This document shows, piece by piece, positions 1 to 8,697 of a DNA stretch of 17,938 nucleotides (position 1 is its first letter; the number at the start of each line of letters is the position of its first letter). This DNA comes from Entamoeba invadens IP1 (lineage: Eukaryota > Evosea > Mastigamoebida > Endamoebidae), in the NCBI RefSeq assembly GCF_000330505.1, contig NW_004191814.1:308107-326044 (forward strand). The letters are read 5' to 3'. The notes below the pieces were generated by a model that was not told the DNA's origin, did not search any database, and was given only the letters and a program-made list of their open reading frames with translations. Position numbers and translations under genes: made by a program.

Positions 1-1
1 A

Positions 2-3000
2 ATGGATTATCAAAGTGTGGATATTAAGAGTGTACTCCAAGTCGGTTCTGGTGACTTTGAAATAGTCTTAACCAACAATGTGACTGAAATTAAAGTAGAA
101 GACTTCTCTGTGCAGGCGCCACTCCATGTCCAACTAGATAAGCCCATTTTTGTCACAAATTACTCTGACACACCACTCAATTTTGTCACAATTCCCAAAA
201 GCGATTACAACAAAATTGTGGTGTTGTCTAAGAACAGGAGAGTCACTGTGAATAATGGAGAACTCAGTTGTGACGGACAAGGACTTTTGCCACAAAGCCA
301 AAGCGATTGTCAAAGCGTTGGTCTTGTGAAACACTATTGTTACTCTTTAAATAACAAATTCTTCTTAGACCAGACTTATACCCATCTCGACTATTCGTGT
401 CCTTGTCAAGATCAGGTACAGACAACGTGTCACTTAAAAATAGACAAGACTACCTTACAATTCAATATTAACTTTCCAGTCACACAAGTCTTTGTTGATA
501 ACACTGTGACACTTCTCACAGTCGGAAAGTCGTTTTTGCTCACAACAAATTTGCAACAAGAAAATTCTGTGACAATACGTGGCACCAATAACAACGTGTT
601 TGTACAAACAGAAAACATCTTTTCGATAACAAGTGACTACCTCAACATCATATCACTTCCATCAAGAAATATCACATTCTTGATACCAACAGCAAAGAGT
701 AAAACAAAGACAAACACAGAAAGTGTCGATGTAACTATGACGGAAGACACTTCGAATTATTGCACGTCATTATTCATCAATCAAACAACAAAATGTCTCA
801 TTTGTGGAGAACGAACAGCTCAAGATGGAATGTGTGAAGCCCGTCCCACAGTCGAAAAATGTGAATTGTACGACCAAAAGGGGTTTTGTGTCACATGTGA
901 AATTGGGTACTTTCTCAAAGTAACAGTAGCTGAAAGAATGTGTGTTCCCTGTTCTGTCAATTGTGAACGGTGTGACGAAACAAAGTGTGTTCTTTGTGCA
1001 AATGGTTATAAAGTGTCACAACTTGGCAAATGTGAAAGTGTGATTAATTGTGAATTTTACACACTTGGGATGTGCAAAAAGTGTCTTTTTGGTGACAAAA
1101 CAACGGATTACCAAATTTGTGACACTAAATGCGACACTTCTTGTTACGAGTGTTATTCCCTCAAAAGTGAAGGGATTGTTAATGAGCGTTGTGATGTCTG
1201 TAACATCGATAACCAGTACATGAAAAAAGACTCAAGTTGTATATTAAGTCAATGGAGTGACATAGTATCAAACAATCACGTTGTACAATGTACAGAGGGT
1301 ACACAATTTGTGAATGAAAAATGTGAAATGTGTCCTTCACGGTGTTCAAAATGTGCCGACTCAAATTGTATGGAATGTAAAGATATCACAGATGTATTAA
1401 TTGATGGTGTTTGCTATGAACAAACAACGACTTTGTGTCAAATAATAACCGATGGCATTTGTAAGAAGTGTGACACAAACCATTTTTTTAATTACAAAAC
1501 GCAGAGATGTGAAAGTATTGATGAGTCATGTCAAGTTGCTTTGTATGATGGAAAATGTCTCAAATGTGTCAACAAATTTGATTATGTGTCTTCTGATGGT
1601 AAGAAGTGTCTTTCAAAACAAAGTGATATGACTTGCGAATATGCCGAATACGGCGTATGCAAGCGGTGCATCAATGGGTATTACCTTGACGAGACAAAAT
1701 GTGCTCCATGTATCGAAAAGTGTATTTTATGTTCAAACAAGTCAAATTGTGAGCAGTGTATTTCCAATTATATATTTAATACGACATCACTCTCTTGTGA
1801 AACATTTTCAATTCCACATTGTCTGATATACAAAGGATATGCATGTGATAAATGTGAAAATGGGTATTACAAGACGAATGGCAAATGTTCAATATGTGAA
1901 AATAATTGTGAGTATTGTACATCAAAAGAGAAGTGTATATTATGTTCTTCTGATTATTATCTCCACGAAGATTCTTGTTATCATTCCACTGATAACAAAA
2001 TTCAGAATTGCACATCTTTTAGTCCAACTGGTTGTTTAAAATGTAGTTTGGGTTCTTATTTATCCGACAACATATGTTTGCCTTGTGATTCGTTTTCATC
2101 AAATTGTATAGAGTGTGACTCCTCAACGCATATGTGTCTGACATGTACAAACACTTACATATTAATCAATGGTACTTGTACCTATTATGAAAAGATAAAG
2201 CACTGTATTCGTGAACGAGATAACAAATGTGATGAGTGCTCCTTTTCATATGTGTTAGGAAAAGATAAAGTGTCGTGTACATTTCAAATAGTAGGATGGG
2301 TGGTGTCTCTTTGCATCATCTTTTTCTTCATTCTACTTGCCATTCTCATCTTCTTAATTTTCATGGTATTTGTGGCCTTCAGCAACCACAACGAAAAGGT
2401 GAAACAAATGAGGACTAATGGCATTTTCCCTTTAAAATACTGTGATGTGCAATTAACACCTTACCCAACAACTCCATCACTCCTCACAAGTACAACATTA
2501 TTAGAATATCAAGACAAACTTCAGATTCACAGAGAATATATTGTCGATTTTTATATCGGAAATAAAGATCAGGAAACAGTCACTATTACCTTTTTAGTTA
2601 CCAAAGATACTCGATACAACGTTTCATTTGATCCAGAAGTACTTGTATTAAAGTCAAACAAATGTTGCCAAGTCAAAGTACTGTTGATGCCACTCTGCAC
2701 CTTCTCTTCCCAAATTCCATTAACTTTTCCAGTCTCGATCAACAACAAGAGTGTGACACCCTTAGAATTTAAAGTCGCTGTTACTTCAGCAGAGAGTTTG
2801 AGTCTTGACCCAACCTTGTTAGACTTCAACGAGACGTTGAAGACCAATTTCACAGAAGATGTTTGCATCGGGAGGTTTAACAACAAATCAGTGAAAGTGA
2901 GGAACATTGGGTTTTTCGACTACAAACAGTCTGAAGAAAAAAGATCGTATGAAGATCCCTTAGTCATCTTAGAGGCATTCCCAAACAACCCGTTTTTAGT

Positions 3001-3634
3001 GAAATACTTTGGGATGGTAACAATGAAAAGTGCTCGGTACTTAGTCACTGAATATGTTCCTCTCGGTACTATGCAAAATGCCATCGACGCAAAAGCAAAC
3101 TACCCATTCAAATTGAAAGCTCGGATCTGCCAAGACATTACCACCGCCTTATCTATTTTGCACACACACAACTTTTTACACTTAAACATCAAACCTTCCA
3201 ACATTTTACTTCTTGGAGAAGACTTGTCCGACCCTCAAAATATTCCAGTCGCTAAATTGGCTGACGCCGGTTATAAGTATCACATCAACAAATTCTTCAA
3301 TAAGAAAATTGAAGTCGTGGAAGACCCAACTTACTTAGCTCCAGAAATTTTAAACGGTCAAAAACTTACACAAAAAACTGACATATATTCCCTTGGAATG
3401 GCAATGTATGCTACCCTTGCAATGGCCAATCCCTTCTCCCCAATGGAGTTTAAGCACTCTTGGACAATTGAAAAGTTTATTTGTGTTGGCAGACGTCCTC
3501 CTTGTTTGATTGGGATGGATCCAACACTTTTTGACATCATCGCAAATTGTTGGGAACACTGTTCTGCAGATCGGCCTGTGGTGAATGAGGTGCTTCAAAA
3601 CATTAGAGGCATTACTTCTCATTTTATTCAGTGA
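2..3634 (+). CDS. Transmembrane kinase-like receptor with CXXC-rich ectodomain, probable pseudokinase (5' end cut by window)
   Basis: This is a type I surface receptor of the Entamoeba TMK family, in at least 1210 codons. The reading frame is open to the window edge and no signal peptide is seen, so the ATG at position 2 is probably internal. Residues 1-250 are beta-rich and Thr/Asn-rich. Residues about 255-755 hold many CxxC pairs, like furin or growth-factor-receptor repeats. A single membrane span covers about 762-792. Residues about 810-930 are a cytoplasmic beta-sandwich resembling MSP/ASH domains. The kinase fold covers about 950-1205. Several kinase motifs are degraded: one glycine remains in the loop (957), the VAIK position reads VKVR (Arg967), HRD reads HLN (Asn1062) and DFG reads DAG (Asp1088). 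APE (from 1113) and the C-lobe are kept. Family membership is clear; loss of catalysis is inferred. The gene converges on the helicase gene. Confidence 0.88.
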   Translation: MDYQSVDIKSVLQVGSGDFEIVLTNNVTEIKVEDFSVQAPLHVQLDKPIFVTNYSDTPLNFVTIPKSDYNKIVVLSKNRRVTVNNGELSCDGQGLLPQSQSDCQSVGLVKHYCYSLNNKFFLDQTYTHLDYSCPCQDQVQTTCHLKIDKTTLQFNINFPVTQVFVDNTVTLLTVGKSFLLTTNLQQENSVTIRGTNNNVFVQTENIFSITSDYLNIISLPSRNITFLIPTAKSKTKTNTESVDVTMTEDTSNYCTSLFINQTTKCLICGERTAQDGMCEARPTVEKCELYDQKGFCVTCEIGYFLKVTVAERMCVPCSVNCERCDETKCVLCANGYKVSQLGKCESVINCEFYTLGMCKKCLFGDKTTDYQICDTKCDTSCYECYSLKSEGIVNERCDVCNIDNQYMKKDSSCILSQWSDIVSNNHVVQCTEGTQFVNEKCEMCPSRCSKCADSNCMECKDITDVLIDGVCYEQTTTLCQIITDGICKKCDTNHFFNYKTQRCESIDESCQVALYDGKCLKCVNKFDYVSSDGKKCLSKQSDMTCEYAEYGVCKRCINGYYLDETKCAPCIEKCILCSNKSNCEQCISNYIFNTTSLSCETFSIPHCLIYKGYACDKCENGYYKTNGKCSICENNCEYCTSKEKCILCSSDYYLHEDSCYHSTDNKIQNCTSFSPTGCLKCSLGSYLSDNICLPCDSFSSNCIECDSSTHMCLTCTNTYILINGTCTYYEKIKHCIRERDNKCDECSFSYVLGKDKVSCTFQIVGWVVSLCIIFFFILLAILIFLIFMVFVAFSNHNEKVKQMRTNGIFPLKYCDVQLTPYPTTPSLLTSTTLLEYQDKLQIHREYIVDFYIGNKDQETVTITFLVTKDTRYNVSFDPEVLVLKSNKCCQVKVLLMPLCTFSSQIPLTFPVSINNKSVTPLEFKVAVTSAESLSLDPTLLDFNETLKTNFTEDVCIGRFNNKSVKVRNIGFFDYKQSEEKRSYEDPLVILEAFPNNPFLVKYFGMVTMKSARYLVTEYVPLGTMQNAIDAKANYPFKLKARICQDITTALSILHTHNFLHLNIKPSNILLLGEDLSDPQNIPVAKLADAGYKYHINKFFNKKIEVVEDPTYLAPEILNGQKLTQKTDIYSLGMAMYATLAMANPFSPMEFKHSWTIEKFICVGRRPPCLIGMDPTLFDIIANCWEHCSADRPVVNEVLQNIRGITSHFIQ

Positions 3635-3946
3635 ATCTTTTGTATTAATGATCTATTATATTATATAGTAATATTATAATAAATATTGATTCTATTCAAT
3701 ATAGATTATTGTTTTAAATTTCTAGTTAATAATTCTTTAATTATATTTCTGATTAGTAAAACTATTGATTTTAATTAATATGTTATTATTCCAAATACTA
3801 GAAATATATTATAATATTTATTAATAATATACTATTAAATATATTAATTTAGAAAAATACACATCCTCTAAATTATATTTAACTATATATGAAACAATTC
3901 AAACTAATTGGGTAAAAACAGCCAAAATTCACAGAAAATTGCCTTT
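3635..3946. other. AT-rich spacer between convergent genes
   Basis: About 310 bases of almost pure A/T with several short palindromic TATAAT-like runs separate the two convergent stop codons. It probably holds both 3' untranslated ends and polyadenylation signals. I see no coding frame or RNA gene in it. Confidence 0.7.
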
Positions 3947-6409
3947 TCATGCGTGGATGTGAAGCTTAATAAAACTGTCAACCGCCTGTTTCACAAACAG
4001 TGAAGAGTTCTGCGACATTTCCTTAATCTTATTCCGGAATGTTTCGTCCCCAACCACACACTCTTTGACTCTTGGAAACATCGAGCAGATCCTCAGAAGT
4101 ATTTTCAATGCATTCGCTGAAAGATATTTCGTGTTTTCCTCCACGGCTTTCATCAAATAATTAACGTCGAACATGGTCTCCTTCAATGCGCTCGTGAACA
4201 CCGGTTTCGTGCATTCCAGTATCACAACAAGTCCCGCTTGTACAAACGACATTTCATACGTCCCCGCGCTACTGAGAATCCCAAACAAAAACGGTATTCC
4301 ATTTTCATTCACAAACTGTTCCAACCCTTCGCTGTTGATGATCTCTTTCAATAAAAAACGGAGCGTCCCATTCACCTTCTCCCACCCAAGTAACGAACGC
4401 ACATTTTGTTTACAATACGCGTTGACCTCCACCTTCTTGACTGGCTTTCTCTTCACCGCTTGTTTCGAATATTTATTCACAATCCCTCGCAGCAAGTCCC
4501 GGTTGTTTTTCGAATACACCTCTTGCGAAAATCGACTGATCCCATCGTTCACACTCCGTTCGCCGTCCACCATCCTTTCAGCAAGTTCAACCACTTCCGT
4601 TGATGTCATCTCTCGACACCTCCGTTGATACACTGCAAGGCTATTCGCTATCGGCCCACTCCTCTCAATGCTCGTTATCGGCATATCAACTGCCTCAACT
4701 TTCTCACCATCCACACTCACTCCCAAAGAGCTTTTAAGTAACTGCGTTAGACTCGCGGTCTTTGTGTTTTGTGTCGACAACGACGTGTAGAGCTTTGATA
4801 TAAAAGAGTACTTGACGTCGGTGTCGTTGTCGTCTTGAAAGTAGTCAACTAATTTCAAAAAGAGAAGCATGTCCGTCTGGACCGGGTTTGTCATCCGAAT
4901 CCTCCGTTCAACGTTTTCCTGTTTCACTGCTATCCTCGCAACTTCCACATTCTTCTCCTTGACACCTTCAATCGTTTTCAACCGCATTTTAACAGCATTG
5001 AACACATCCTGTCGTTTCACATCGCTGTCAGACTCAAAGAGCAACGCTTCATGATAAAACGCTCCCCACGCCTTTTTAAGGGCTTCCATCTGATTCGAAA
5101 AATCAACAACAAACACCTCGTCCTTCCCCTCACACTTTCGGTCTAACCGCCCAAGTGTTTGTACTGCATGCGCACCATTCAGCACTTTGTCAACGTACAT
5201 ACACATCAGTCTCGGCTCATCAAACCCCGTCTGTAATTTGTCGGCAGCAACAATGATTCTGATATTCTTCGATTGATCCTTCAGTAATTCACAAATGTGT
5301 TTCGAGTCGCTGTACGTGTTGTACATCGTGTTCAGCTTCTCCTCACTTTCCATCACCCCGTCGATGTCCGTTTCACTGAACGTCCCAAACACGCCAAAGT
5401 CCTTTCCTTTCTCTGTTATCACGTTCCGCAACATTTGCGTATACTTAATCACGCTTTTCCGTGTTCGACACACCAACATCGCAATCCCTTTGAATTTGTC
5501 GTTGTCTTTCTGTTCCGCAAGATTCGAAAAATGCTCGATGATAAATTCCGCTCTTCTTTTCATCAAACTTTCCGTTGTTCTGATCTCGTCCGAGAGACAC
5601 CGCGCGACTTGTTTCCCGTCCGTAATCATTTCAATGCCTTTCGTTTTCCCCGTCAAATTATACATCTTCGGCACAACAGAGTAGTTCCTCAGTACATTGA
5701 GCACCAAACCCTTTGTTTCACTTTCTGCTAACGAAAAGCAGTGGAACGGCCTTATAAGTCCGTCTCTGTGTGTTCCGAAGAGCCTCAAGCACTTCTGTGT
5801 TGGTGTTGCAGTGAATGAAAAGTACGTTATATGTCTGTTTTGTCTTTGTTCCCCCGTGAGCATCGTATGTAGTTTTCTCGTTGCCGCTGCGCCATGGGAC
5901 CGATGCGCTTCATCCGATATAATCGCGATATTCAAGTCGTTTGGGAGTTCCGTTTCGACAAACGCGAACTTCTGGAGCGTTGTACAGAACATTCGCGTCT
6001 CTTTGTCTTGCAGCGCTTTCTGGAGCTTCGTCGAATTCTTCATCCGTTTCACTTTGACCCCGTCGGACACGGCAATGACGCTTTTCACTGTATTACAAAG
6101 CTGTGTGTCTAAATGAATTCGATCATTCAATACAATGATTTTGTCAAACCGTTTTCCGTCGTCCAAGTTATACAAAAAGTGCGAAAGGACTGCAATGGTC
6201 ATCGACTTCCCTGACCCTGTCGCGTGTTGCATCAAGTAATTGTTCTGCGGCGTTTGCGACTGAAGGTCTTCGAGAAGTTTTTGAAGACAGACCATTTGGT
6301 GGTCTCGCGGTTCCATCTGAAAACTCTCGAAGATCCACGTGACGTCTTTTGCGACGGCGGCGTCGGTGTACCGTGGCGGGCTCGGCCGCTTGTCGGGAAA
6401 CTGTTCCAT
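3947..6409 (-). CDS. HsdR-like superfamily 2 helicase/ATPase with C-terminal ARM/FH3-like repeats
   Basis: This 820-residue protein is a DNA/RNA-dependent ATPase most like the motor of bacterial type I restriction R subunits. Helicase motifs appear in order: Walker A ATGSGKS (about 63-69), DEAH followed by RSH (166-169), SFTATPT (198-204), QTGFDEP (393-399) and QTLGRLDRK (417-425), then a VVDF strand as in HsdR. The N-terminal PD-(D/E)xK nuclease of HsdR is absent, because the protein starts about 60 residues before Walker A. Residues about 670-820 are amphipathic helices like armadillo or formin FH3 repeats. I chose ATG 6409. The open frame extends nine codons upstream without ATG, and the upstream ATG at about 6430 is in another frame. 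By eye the gene is richer in G, C and CpG than its neighbours, which suggests lateral acquisition. The motor call is firm; substrate and role are unknown. Confidence 0.85.
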   Translation of the reverse strand: MEQFPDKRPSPPRYTDAAVAKDVTWIFESFQMEPRDHQMVCLQKLLEDLQSQTPQNNYLMQHATGSGKSMTIAVLSHFLYNLDDGKRFDKIIVLNDRIHLDTQLCNTVKSVIAVSDGVKVKRMKNSTKLQKALQDKETRMFCTTLQKFAFVETELPNDLNIAIISDEAHRSHGAAATRKLHTMLTGEQRQNRHITYFSFTATPTQKCLRLFGTHRDGLIRPFHCFSLAESETKGLVLNVLRNYSVVPKMYNLTGKTKGIEMITDGKQVARCLSDEIRTTESLMKRRAEFIIEHFSNLAEQKDNDKFKGIAMLVCRTRKSVIKYTQMLRNVITEKGKDFGVFGTFSETDIDGVMESEEKLNTMYNTYSDSKHICELLKDQSKNIRIIVAADKLQTGFDEPRLMCMYVDKVLNGAHAVQTLGRLDRKCEGKDEVFVVDFSNQMEALKKAWGAFYHEALLFESDSDVKRQDVFNAVKMRLKTIEGVKEKNVEVARIAVKQENVERRIRMTNPVQTDMLLFLKLVDYFQDDNDTDVKYSFISKLYTSLSTQNTKTASLTQLLKSSLGVSVDGEKVEAVDMPITSIERSGPIANSLAVYQRRCREMTSTEVVELAERMVDGERSVNDGISRFSQEVYSKNNRDLLRGIVNKYSKQAVKRKPVKKVEVNAYCKQNVRSLLGWEKVNGTLRFLLKEIINSEGLEQFVNENGIPFLFGILSSAGTYEMSFVQAGLVVILECTKPVFTSALKETMFDVNYLMKAVEENTKYLSANALKILLRICSMFPRVKECVVGDETFRNKIKEMSQNSSLFVKQAVDSFIKLHIHA

Positions 6410-7172
6410 TTTTACTTTTTGAGTTTTGCATCTCAAAAACCCTTTTCACTTTTTTTTGTTGATGAAAGTTTGAGTTTTAGGGCTTAGTGTTTCTTTTAAT
6501 CAAAAACGTCTTTGTAAAAATCAATTACTTGAAGCTGCATTCAAAATCTGTGGTATACAAACACTTGTATGGAACAACTTATTGATATTGAATGAAACGG
6601 TTTGGGTTAAGACTTTGAAAGATAAGCGGAAGTTGTGCTATTTTTCAGATCCAAATAAAGTCAAAGTATTTTATTAAAATGGTATTACTTTTTTATAGTT
6701 AAAATATAATTCCATTCTACTTTTTGTATAACATTTTGTTGGTTTTGTTATAAATGTTTTAGGTTTTTTTTTGTCTAAAAACCTCAAAAAAAATCGCGCT
6801 TTTAAAGTAAAAAACTATTTTAAAACTGAACAATTTAAGAATTTTATAATTAACCATCTTTTTTAATAGTATTACAAACTATATAAAGCTATAATTGATA
6901 CAACTGTTGTGATTATTTTCCAAAAATAAATCAAATTGTTACAATCTGGGCAATAGTATTTCCATGGTAAAAAGAAGTTCATTACCGAAGAAAATGCCAT
7001 TAAAAATCAATTAAAAAAGGATTGCCACAAAAACCTGAAATTAGGACAAAACAATAGTGAGAGGGGTGGTCATTCTCGGAAAAGTCATTTGCTCATTTTT
7101 ACAATCTCAACCGTCAGAGCGCTCTGAATGGCAATAAGACTGATAATTAGAATCTTTAAAAAACTATTCATT
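6410..7172. other. Divergent intergenic region with promoters of the helicase and VHS genes
   Basis: This 760-base region separates two divergent start codons and must hold both promoters. Just before the VHS gene, ATCTTTAAA (7152-7160) resembles the Entamoeba GTATTTAAA element and AACTATTCA (7162-7170) resembles its initiator, but the two lie closer together than usual. The left part contains an ATG-less open frame that is listed separately. The stretch 6680-6960 is A/T-rich, with nothing recognisable in it. Confidence 0.5.
6473..6677 (+). pseudogene. Possible gene remnant, open frame without ATG
   Basis: A frame of about 67 codons runs from just after a TGA at about 6470 to TAA at 6675-6677. 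It has a protein-like composition in an otherwise A/T-rich spacer, including LLEAAFKICG, LVWNNLLILNE and KLCYFSDPNKVKVFY. No ATG precedes it in frame and I found no upstream exon with a GTTTGT donor. It could be the eroded 3' end of a lost gene, a last exon, or chance. No family is recognised. It overlaps the region where the helicase promoter should lie, which argues against a working gene. Confidence 0.2.
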
Positions 7173-8338
7173 ATGACAAAGAAGACCGTCCCTCTGAGTC
7201 AAATCTTCGAACATGCCGTCAACGAACTGAACAGCGCACCTCAAATCAAAAGTTTCGACACTCTTTCTAAGATCGTCCATGACATCCCCCAAAGCGCAGC
7301 CCCTTTAAGAAACCAAATTGTGACTAAGATGAAAGCATTTTATAACAACTTCCTCCCAAGTTTGGAAATGTATTATGTGTTGTGTTTAATGGACCACATC
7401 GTTAAGAGAGAAAACAACTTCCGACTTCAAATGGTTAACCCTGATCTGTTGGAGTGGTTCGAGTGCATTGCAAACTTCGAAGTTTGTTTTACAATACTTT
7501 ATTAGTTGTTTTACTATTACAGATAGATTCATTGCACCTCCATAGATTCATAACCACGTGCGTTTGTATTGTAGAATTTGTATCACACAATCATTTTCGC
7601 ATTGCCAATTCACAAACTCACATGTAGAAATCAAAGAAGAAGAAAAGGATTGACATTGTCACGGACAAAATGATGCGTATCGTGCAGACGTGGGGCGTAC
7701 TCTTTCCAAAACAACTTTTCGACTACACAAATATGTACATGAAATATAAGAAGAAAGGGGTGACCTTTGTCTTACCCGAGCCAACCGACTTTGAACTGTA
7801 TATACACCCCGACAACGGGCTTGGAAATTGTATAGAAAAAATCACAGAGGCTATACTTATGATCGACGACGCGTTAGATCATATTTATGACACTCACCAC
7901 ATCAAATCTGCTAAAATTATAATCCAACACGCTCAGATGGTTAAATCACAACTGGAACAATATTCCAAGAATTTCAAACAGTCAAACGAAATCGACGAAC
8001 AGCAGAGTTTCCAAATGATCGAGTCGCTCTCCCTCATCGAGTCCAAAATCGCGAAACTTGAAGGCGCAATTCAAATCGTTAATCCTGACAGCGAAATCAC
8101 AAAAACAGTTTCGATGCTTCAATGCGACAAAATGGACCAATCAACACAACCACAAGGAGTTAGAGTACACTCGCTTACATCTTCCTCAAAAACTGAATTC
8201 AAAGATACAAACTCAATCAACGACGAACTGGTCGGTTTGGTCGACTTGAAGCCAAAGCGCACGTCTAAGGTTTTCTCGTTTATTGGAAGTGTCAGAAAGA
8301 GAAGAGCAACTGCGTGTGTCGTTGACAAAGACGGCTGA
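7173..8338 (+). CDS. VHS-domain endosomal sorting adaptor (GGA/TOM1/Hrs-like), one intron
   Basis: This is probably a peripheral membrane adaptor that binds cargo or ubiquitin in endosome and Golgi sorting. The model joins 7173-7481 (103 codons) to 7628-8338 (236 codons plus stop), giving 339 residues. The VHS fold covers about 1-150. It shows the helix with YYVLCLMDHIVKRENNFR (family pattern LLE.cVKNcG..Fh) and, across the splice, DKMMRIVQTWGVLF and YMKYKKKGVTF (family patterns kvl.LiqsWa and Y..Lk..G..F). The loop joined by splicing has the same length as in GGA VHS domains. Residues about 175-275 are predicted helices and could be a GAT-like bundle. The basic C-terminal tail has no recognised domain. 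ATG 7173 was chosen over the upstream in-frame ATG at 7128, because the extra 15 residues lie outside the domain. VHS is firm; GAT is tentative. Confidence 0.8.
7482..7627 (+). other. Spliceosomal intron in VHS gene
   Basis: The donor is GTTTGTT at 7482 and the acceptor is ATGTAG ending at 7627, for 146 bases in phase 0. Removing it restores one frame and a VHS domain of normal length. A second donor-like GTTTGTATT at 7562 and an ACAG ending at 7522 bracket 39 in-frame bases without a stop. A two-intron form of 41 and 66 bases with a 13-codon middle exon is therefore possible. Confidence 0.75.
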
Positions 8339-8697
8339 ATGCTTATTTTTATTATTCATTTCTTATTTAATTAGTTTAATTATAATTTTACTATCATTTT
8401 TATGTACTAGAATGTTATTATATCAAAGCAATAAATAGAAGGATCAAAATGCAAATAATTGTACTATAATATTATAGTATAATAAATTAATATTTTCTGT
8501 CTAATTAATTTAGCTAAAACTTTTGGCTAAATGTTTTTGACAAAAAACCATGGGATTAGTTTTTATAATAATTTTTACTTACAATAATGGTTTCCACATA
8601 TCTTTTATCACACCAAAATGAAAAACTGACTTTCTCATTCAAAATGTGTTCAAAACGAAAACACCACTCCTCAAAAACAAATTAAGTTTATTACAAT
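8339..8697. other. AT-rich spacer between VHS and TLDc genes
   Basis: About 360 bases carry the 3' end of the VHS gene and the promoter of the TLDc gene. TACTATAATATTATAGTA (8462-8479) is a perfect A/T palindrome. I see no open frame of note. Confidence 0.5.

Noticed and set aside
4173..6116. Several plus-strand frames of 60-150 codons inside the helicase gene
   Set aside because: They are antisense shadows of a gene with a clear set of helicase motifs, and they contain no recognisable domain.
6168..6449. A minus-strand frame starting with ATG just upstream of the helicase start and rich in arginine
   Set aside because: It is the out-of-frame reading of the helicase 5' end. The motifs lie in the other frame. 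The upstream ATG could at most act as a small upstream ORF.
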